Below, in pieces: positions 22,286 to 25,639 of a DNA stretch of 25,639 nucleotides. How positions within the stretch are numbered: the stretch's first letter is position 1; each line of letters opens with the position of its first letter. The stretch comes from an uncultured Polaribacter sp. (GTDB lineage Bacteria > Bacteroidota > Bacteroidia > Flavobacteriales > Flavobacteriaceae). The stretch spans positions 1 to 25,639 of the forward strand of contig CAJXAS010000007.1 of the NCBI GenBank assembly GCA_913050305.1, in the 5' to 3' direction. The position numbers and the translations under genes were made by a program. Under the pieces are notes generated by a model. The model was not told the origin of the DNA and did no database searches. It saw only the letters and a program-made list of their open reading frames with translations.

Positions 22286-24985
22286 TTGCAAACAAACCTA
22301 TCATATATACTTTTATTTTGCTGCTTCTTTTTTGTAAAGCTAGGTTTTTCTCAAGAGATAAAACCAATGAACGGAATTGTAGTTCCTTTGGTTGAGCAAG
22401 ATACCGTATCCAAAAAACAAATTAAAGAAATTACTTCAATAAAAAAAGATACTTTACTACTCAAGAAAAAAGACACAATTGTAATAGATTCTATAAAACC
22501 GAAAGAATCCATAGAAGATCTTATTACGCATGTTGCAAAAGATTATACCATACAAAATGCAAAGGATAAAACGGTTACATTATATAATGAAGCAAACATT
22601 ACTTATACAGATATAGATTTAAAAGCTGGTATAATTGTAGTTGATTACATTAAAAATACACTCTTTGCTAAAGGAATTAAAGATAGTTTAGGGTATACCC
22701 AGCGCCCTGTTTTTAAACAAGGAAGTGAAGAATCTGAGCAAGATTCTATGATCTACAACTTCAAAACTAAGAAAGCCTTAATCTATGGCTTAAAAACCAA
22801 ACAAGGTGAAATGTTTACGTTTGGAAAAAAAACTAAAAGAGTGAATGATTCTACCATTTACGTGAGAGATATTAAATTTACTACATCTGAAAAATTAGAT
22901 TATTACATTGGAACAAGCAAAGCTAAAATTATACCTGGAAAAAAAATAATTGTTGGCGGTAGTCAATTATATCTTGCAGATGTGCCAACACCTATATATT
23001 TACCTTTTGCTTATTTCCCTATTACCTCTACAAGTGTATCTGGTTTTTTAATTCCTGCCTTTGATACCGGGAGTAGTTCTAGAGGTATTGGTTTTCAAAA
23101 CGGTGGCTATTATTTTGCGATAAGTGATTATGTTGATTTAGCAATTACTGGAGATGCCTATTCAAATGGAAGTTGGGGTTTTAGAGCAAATTCAAACTAT
23201 AAAAAAAGGTATCGTTTTGGTGGAACTTTTAATTTTAATTTCGAAAATAATATCAACGGAATAAGGGGGTTTGATGATTATCTTAAAAGTAATCGGTATA
23301 ATTTGAGATGGTCTCACAATCAAGACTCTAAAGCAAGTCCGAATTCTAGATTTACAGCATCTGTAAACCTTGGAAGTAGTAAGTTTTTTAGAGAATCTCA
23401 AAATCAGTTTAATGTTGCGCAAACGCAAACTAACACACTTAGCTCTTCTATAAACTATAGTAAGACTTTTGTTGGTACACCTTTTAACCTTAATGTAACA
23501 GCACAGCACCAGCAAAATACCAATACAGAGAAAATTACCATGACATTGCCGGCTTTATCTGTAAATATGAATAGAATTTACCCTTTTGCAGGAAAAGGTG
23601 GTGTAAAAAAGAATCCTATTCAGAAAATGGGTTTTAATTATACCTTAGACAGTAAGTATTTAATTAACACTACAGATGAGGAATTTTTAACTGCAAAAAT
23701 GTTTGAAACTTCTAGGTCTGGTATGCAGCATAAAACAGGCACAAATACAAATTTTAAAGCATTAAAATATTTTACAGTATCACCCAGCGTCAGTTATGAA
23801 GAAACCTGGCAATTTGATTATATTCAGAAAAAATATGATGTGAATGAAAATATTATTGTTACCGATACTTTAAGAGGCTTTAAAAGCTTTAGAGAATATA
23901 ATGCTGGTGTAAGTTTATCTACAAATATATATGGTACTTTTAAATTCAAAAAAGGAAGACTAAAAGCTATAAGACATACGTTTAGACCTTCTGTTTCTTA
24001 TTCATACAGGCCAGATTTTGAACAAAAATATTTAAAACAAGTGCAAGCAAGTAACGACCCTAATGATTTGGAAGATTATACTGTTTTTGATCAAGGTATT
24101 TACGGAAAACCATCCTCTGGATTAAGCAATGCTATTGGTATTTCTTTAAACAACGTTTTAGAGGCTAAAGTTGCACCGAAAGATCCAGACAGTGATGATG
24201 AAGATGAAAAAGTATCTATATTAAATAATTTAAATTTTAATAGTTCATATAATATTGCAGCAGACAGTTTGCGTTGGTCTCCCGTTAGTTTTTCTGCAGG
24301 AACTCGTTTATTTAAGGATAAATTGTCTGTAAACCTAAATGGCTCCTTTGATCCTTATAAGGTAATTGCCTCTTCAAATGGATCCCCTCTTAGAATTAAT
24401 GAATTTAATGATAACTTTTTAGGTTTGAGATTAACAAATGCGAGTTTAACCGCAAATTATTCTATTTCTAGTGCAGATTTTAAAAAAGATAAAAAAGGAG
24501 ATAAGAAAAAAGAAAATACAGATCCTAATAATTCTCAAGATTTAATAGGTGCAGACATCAACCCGACAGATAGGTTTGGAAAAAGAAATAATACTACAAA
24601 TACAAGCGAAGAAGACAAAAACAAAACAGCAAAACTATACCAAGCAGAAATACCTTGGTCTATTAACCTAGCATACTCCACTGGTTACAGAAACAACGGA
24701 TTAGAAAGTGGAGATATTACTGTAAATAGTATTATGTTTAGTGGTAATCTAGAATTATCTCCAAAATGGAAAATGGGATATTCTTCTGGTTATGACGTTA
24801 AAGGAGGTGCCTTTACCTTTTCTAGATTTAATTTTACAAGAGATTTAGATAGTTGGAATTTAAATTTTAATTGGGTTCCTTTTGGTACTAATTCTTCTTA
24901 CACTTTTTTTATCGGTGTAAAATCTTCTATTTTATCCGATTTAAAATGGGATAAAAATAAGCCACCAGATAGAAGACTTTTTTAA
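22286..24985 (+). CDS. lptD: LptD-like LPS-assembly outer-membrane protein (Bacteroidota type)
   Basis: About 899 aa from the TTG at 22286. Inserts lipopolysaccharide into the outer leaflet. After the signal (LSYILLFCCFFFVKLGFSQ) comes an OstA-like periplasmic part (VTLYNEANITYTDIDLKAGIIVVDYIKNTLFAKG). A long beta-barrel follows, with VGGSQLYLADVPTPIYLPFAYFPI and many alternating aromatic strands, ending HDRRLF-like without a canonical C-terminal Phe motif beyond RRLF. The frame is open back to TTG 22214, and GTG 22232 is another choice. TTG 22214 overlaps the promoter -7 element, so it is unlikely. TTG 22286 puts the signal peptide at the N-terminus, though it lacks a charged n-region; GTG 22232 would add basic residues. 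The barrel assignment is firm, the start is not. Confidence 0.85.
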   Translation: MQTNLSYILLFCCFFFVKLGFSQEIKPMNGIVVPLVEQDTVSKKQIKEITSIKKDTLLLKKKDTIVIDSIKPKESIEDLITHVAKDYTIQNAKDKTVTLYNEANITYTDIDLKAGIIVVDYIKNTLFAKGIKDSLGYTQRPVFKQGSEESEQDSMIYNFKTKKALIYGLKTKQGEMFTFGKKTKRVNDSTIYVRDIKFTTSEKLDYYIGTSKAKIIPGKKIIVGGSQLYLADVPTPIYLPFAYFPITSTSVSGFLIPAFDTGSSSRGIGFQNGGYYFAISDYVDLAITGDAYSNGSWGFRANSNYKKRYRFGGTFNFNFENNINGIRGFDDYLKSNRYNLRWSHNQDSKASPNSRFTASVNLGSSKFFRESQNQFNVAQTQTNTLSSSINYSKTFVGTPFNLNVTAQHQQNTNTEKITMTLPALSVNMNRIYPFAGKGGVKKNPIQKMGFNYTLDSKYLINTTDEEFLTAKMFETSRSGMQHKTGTNTNFKALKYFTVSPSVSYEETWQFDYIQKKYDVNENIIVTDTLRGFKSFREYNAGVSLSTNIYGTFKFKKGRLKAIRHTFRPSVSYSYRPDFEQKYLKQVQASNDPNDLEDYTVFDQGIYGKPSSGLSNAIGISLNNVLEAKVAPKDPDSDDEDEKVSILNNLNFNSSYNIAADSLRWSPVSFSAGTRLFKDKLSVNLNGSFDPYKVIASSNGSPLRINEFNDNFLGLRLTNASLTANYSISSADFKKDKKGDKKKENTDPNNSQDLIGADINPTDRFGKRNNTTNTSEEDKNKTAKLYQAEIPWSINLAYSTGYRNNGLESGDITVNSIMFSGNLELSPKWKMGYSSGYDVKGGAFTFSRFNFTRDLDSWNLNFNWVPFGTNSSYTFFIGVKSSILSDLKWDKNKPPDRRLF

Positions 24986-25008
24986 TTATATAGTTTAACA
25001 ATAAATAA

Positions 25009-25098
25009 ATGAAGCAAATTATAACATATTTAGTAGCCACTGTTCTACTAATAGCTTCTTCCTCTAGAAAAGAAAGAGAAACAAGTATTGAAGTATAA
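25009..25098 (+). CDS. Lipoprotein-like micro-ORF, 29 codons
   Basis: ATG at 25009, 23 bases after the lptD stop, to TAA at 25096. It encodes a 29-residue peptide: MKQIITYLVATVLLIASS then SRKERETSIEV. This is a basic n-region, a hydrophobic core and a lipobox-like LIASS in which the expected cysteine is serine, then a charged tail. It may be a small membrane peptide, or the remains of a lipoprotein gene that lost its lipobox and body. It lies between lptD and ridA in an otherwise gene-tight region. Not recognised; coding status uncertain. Confidence 0.4.
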   Translation: MKQIITYLVATVLLIASSSRKERETSIEV

Positions 25099-25125
25099 AA
25101 TAAAGAAACTCTATATATCAAAAAA

Positions 25126-25506
25126 ATGAAAAAAATAATCACTACAGTTAAAGCCCCTGAACCTATTGGCCCATATAATCAGGCAGTATTAGCAGGAAAC
25201 ACATTATACACTTCTGGCCAAATTGCATTTAATCCAGAAACTGGAGAATTAGTTTTAGACAATATACAGGCTGAAACAAGACAAGTAATGGAAAATTTGA
25301 AGCAGGTATTATTGGCTGCTGATATGACTTTTGAAAACGTAATTAAAACATCTATATTTATTTCTGACATGCATAATTTTTCAGAAATTAATACGGTCTA
25401 TGGAGCGTATTTCAATAATGAAACCGCACCCGCTAGAGAAACAGTAGAAGTTGCAAATTTACCTAAGTTTGTAAATGTAGAAATTAGCGCGATTGCCATG
25501 AAATAA
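25126..25506 (+). CDS. ridA: RidA family reactive intermediate (enamine/imine) deaminase
   Basis: 126 aa, standard length. Hydrolyses 2-aminoacrylate and related enamines released by PLP enzymes; trimeric and cytoplasmic. Features are the N-terminal APEPIGPYNQAVLAGNTLYTSGQIAFNPETGELV, the mid helix with QVMENLKQVLLAADMTFENVIKTSIFISDM, and APARETVEVANLPKFVNVEISAIA, which holds Arg104 and Glu119. These match the conserved Arg105 and Glu120 of the E. coli enzyme. All key residues are present, so an archetypal RidA rather than a non-catalytic Rid2-7 subgroup is likely. No promoter is obvious, and it may be read through from lptD. A bidirectional terminator follows. Confidence 0.94.
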   Translation: MKKIITTVKAPEPIGPYNQAVLAGNTLYTSGQIAFNPETGELVLDNIQAETRQVMENLKQVLLAADMTFENVIKTSIFISDMHNFSEINTVYGAYFNNETAPARETVEVANLPKFVNVEISAIAMK

Positions 25507-25526
25507 TTAGGTGCTTAAATCGTATA

Positions 25527-25562
25527 AAAAAACCTGATAGAATTAAATCTATCAGGTTTTTT
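25527..25562. terminator. Bidirectional terminator between ridA and gapA
   Basis: Arms of 14 bases, AAAAAACCTGATAG (25527-25540) and CTATCAGGTTTTTT (25549-25562), around an eight-base A/T loop. The A6 and T6 ends make it work on both strands. It lies between the ridA stop (25506) and the minus-strand gene stop at 25581. Confidence 0.85.
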
Positions 25563-25580
25563 ATTGAATTTATTTTGCTC

Positions 25581-25639
25581 TTATAAAGATGCAGAATATT
25601 CTATTAAATCTACAATTTTGGTTGAATATCCAATTTCGT
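25581..25639 (-). CDS. gapA: C-terminal fragment of type I glyceraldehyde-3-phosphate dehydrogenase
   Basis: The minus-strand frame is open from the window edge to TAA at 25581-25583 and encodes EIGYSTKIVDLIEYSASL. This matches the end of NAD-dependent GAPDH, where a W-Y-D-N-E-x-G-Y-S segment precedes a final helix (V-D-L) and a short tail. The Glu-x-Gly-Tyr-Ser run is the conserved C-terminal segment of the family. Only 18 residues are visible, so the call rests on that match. Glycolysis/gluconeogenesis enzyme; the gene continues to the right. Confidence 0.72.
   Translation of the reverse strand, partial: EIGYSTKIVDLIEYSASL

Noticed and set aside
23192..23515. 107-codon minus-strand frame inside lptD
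   Set aside because: Low-complexity basic translation opposite the beta-barrel region; shadow frame.
1..25639. Search for defence, toxin-antitoxin, CRISPR, prophage, transposon, tRNA or riboswitch signals
   Set aside because: No repeats of array type, no terminal inverted repeats or transposase, no tRNA cloverleaf seen, and every sizeable frame is a housekeeping or envelope gene. The CPBP protease could in principle be an immunity protein, but no bacteriocin gene is near.

Overview
The window reads as chromosome of a marine member of the Flavobacteriia (Bacteroidota), roughly Polaribacter/Tenacibaculum-like. The support is strong A+T bias, a type IX secretion (type B) sorting domain at the left edge, a menaquinone-only pathway, Bacteroidota-style LptD, promoter-like TAnnTTTG -7 elements, and A/T-rich leaders without Shine-Dalgarno sites. 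The genus is inference. No rRNA, tRNA, CRISPR, insertion sequence, phage or defence gene was found. All genes are densely packed and no gene-free stretch exceeds about 130 bases. Left part, bases 1-10966, is a two-carbon metabolism block. After the tail of a secreted-protein gene come isocitrate lyase (aceA) and malate synthase (aceB) on the minus strand. Divergent from them is a RamB/PrpR-type regulator (XRE helix-turn-helix plus a C-terminal cysteine-triad domain). It is followed on the plus strand by an acyl-CoA carboxylase carboxyltransferase subunit, phosphate acetyltransferase (pta), acetate kinase (ackA) and a YebC-family protein. The regulator/aceB intergenic region holds a perfect 14-bp palindrome abutting a candidate aceB promoter, with further TTCGC half-sites. 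Together these genes make, consume and assimilate acetyl-CoA. Actinobacterial RamB is known to control the same kinds of gene (aceA, aceB, pta-ack), so a two-carbon regulon at this locus is the main inference of this annotation. Middle part, 10971-18698 minus, is a tightly packed run: a CCG-type Fe-S protein, a SPOR-like lipoprotein, two bacterial PH-domain membrane proteins, menA, an SRPBCC protein, menC, a CPBP membrane protease and menE. Gaps are +1 to +15 bases, with two small overlaps, so one transcript is likely. menC and menE both appear to start at TTG. menB, menD, menF and menH are not here. Right part, 18766-25639, is respiration and envelope. A membrane-bound 4Fe-4S protein pairs with the CCG protein as an HdrDE-like module; then come an MCE/MlaD-type protein and an N-acetylmuramoyl-L-alanine amidase on minus. 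Divergent on plus are LptD, a 29-codon lipoprotein-like micro-ORF and RidA. The window ends in the C-terminus of glyceraldehyde-3-phosphate dehydrogenase on minus. I do not see an obviously new multi-gene system. The most interesting items are the RamB-like operator/regulon architecture, the HdrDE-like module beside the menaquinone genes, and the non-ATG starts.
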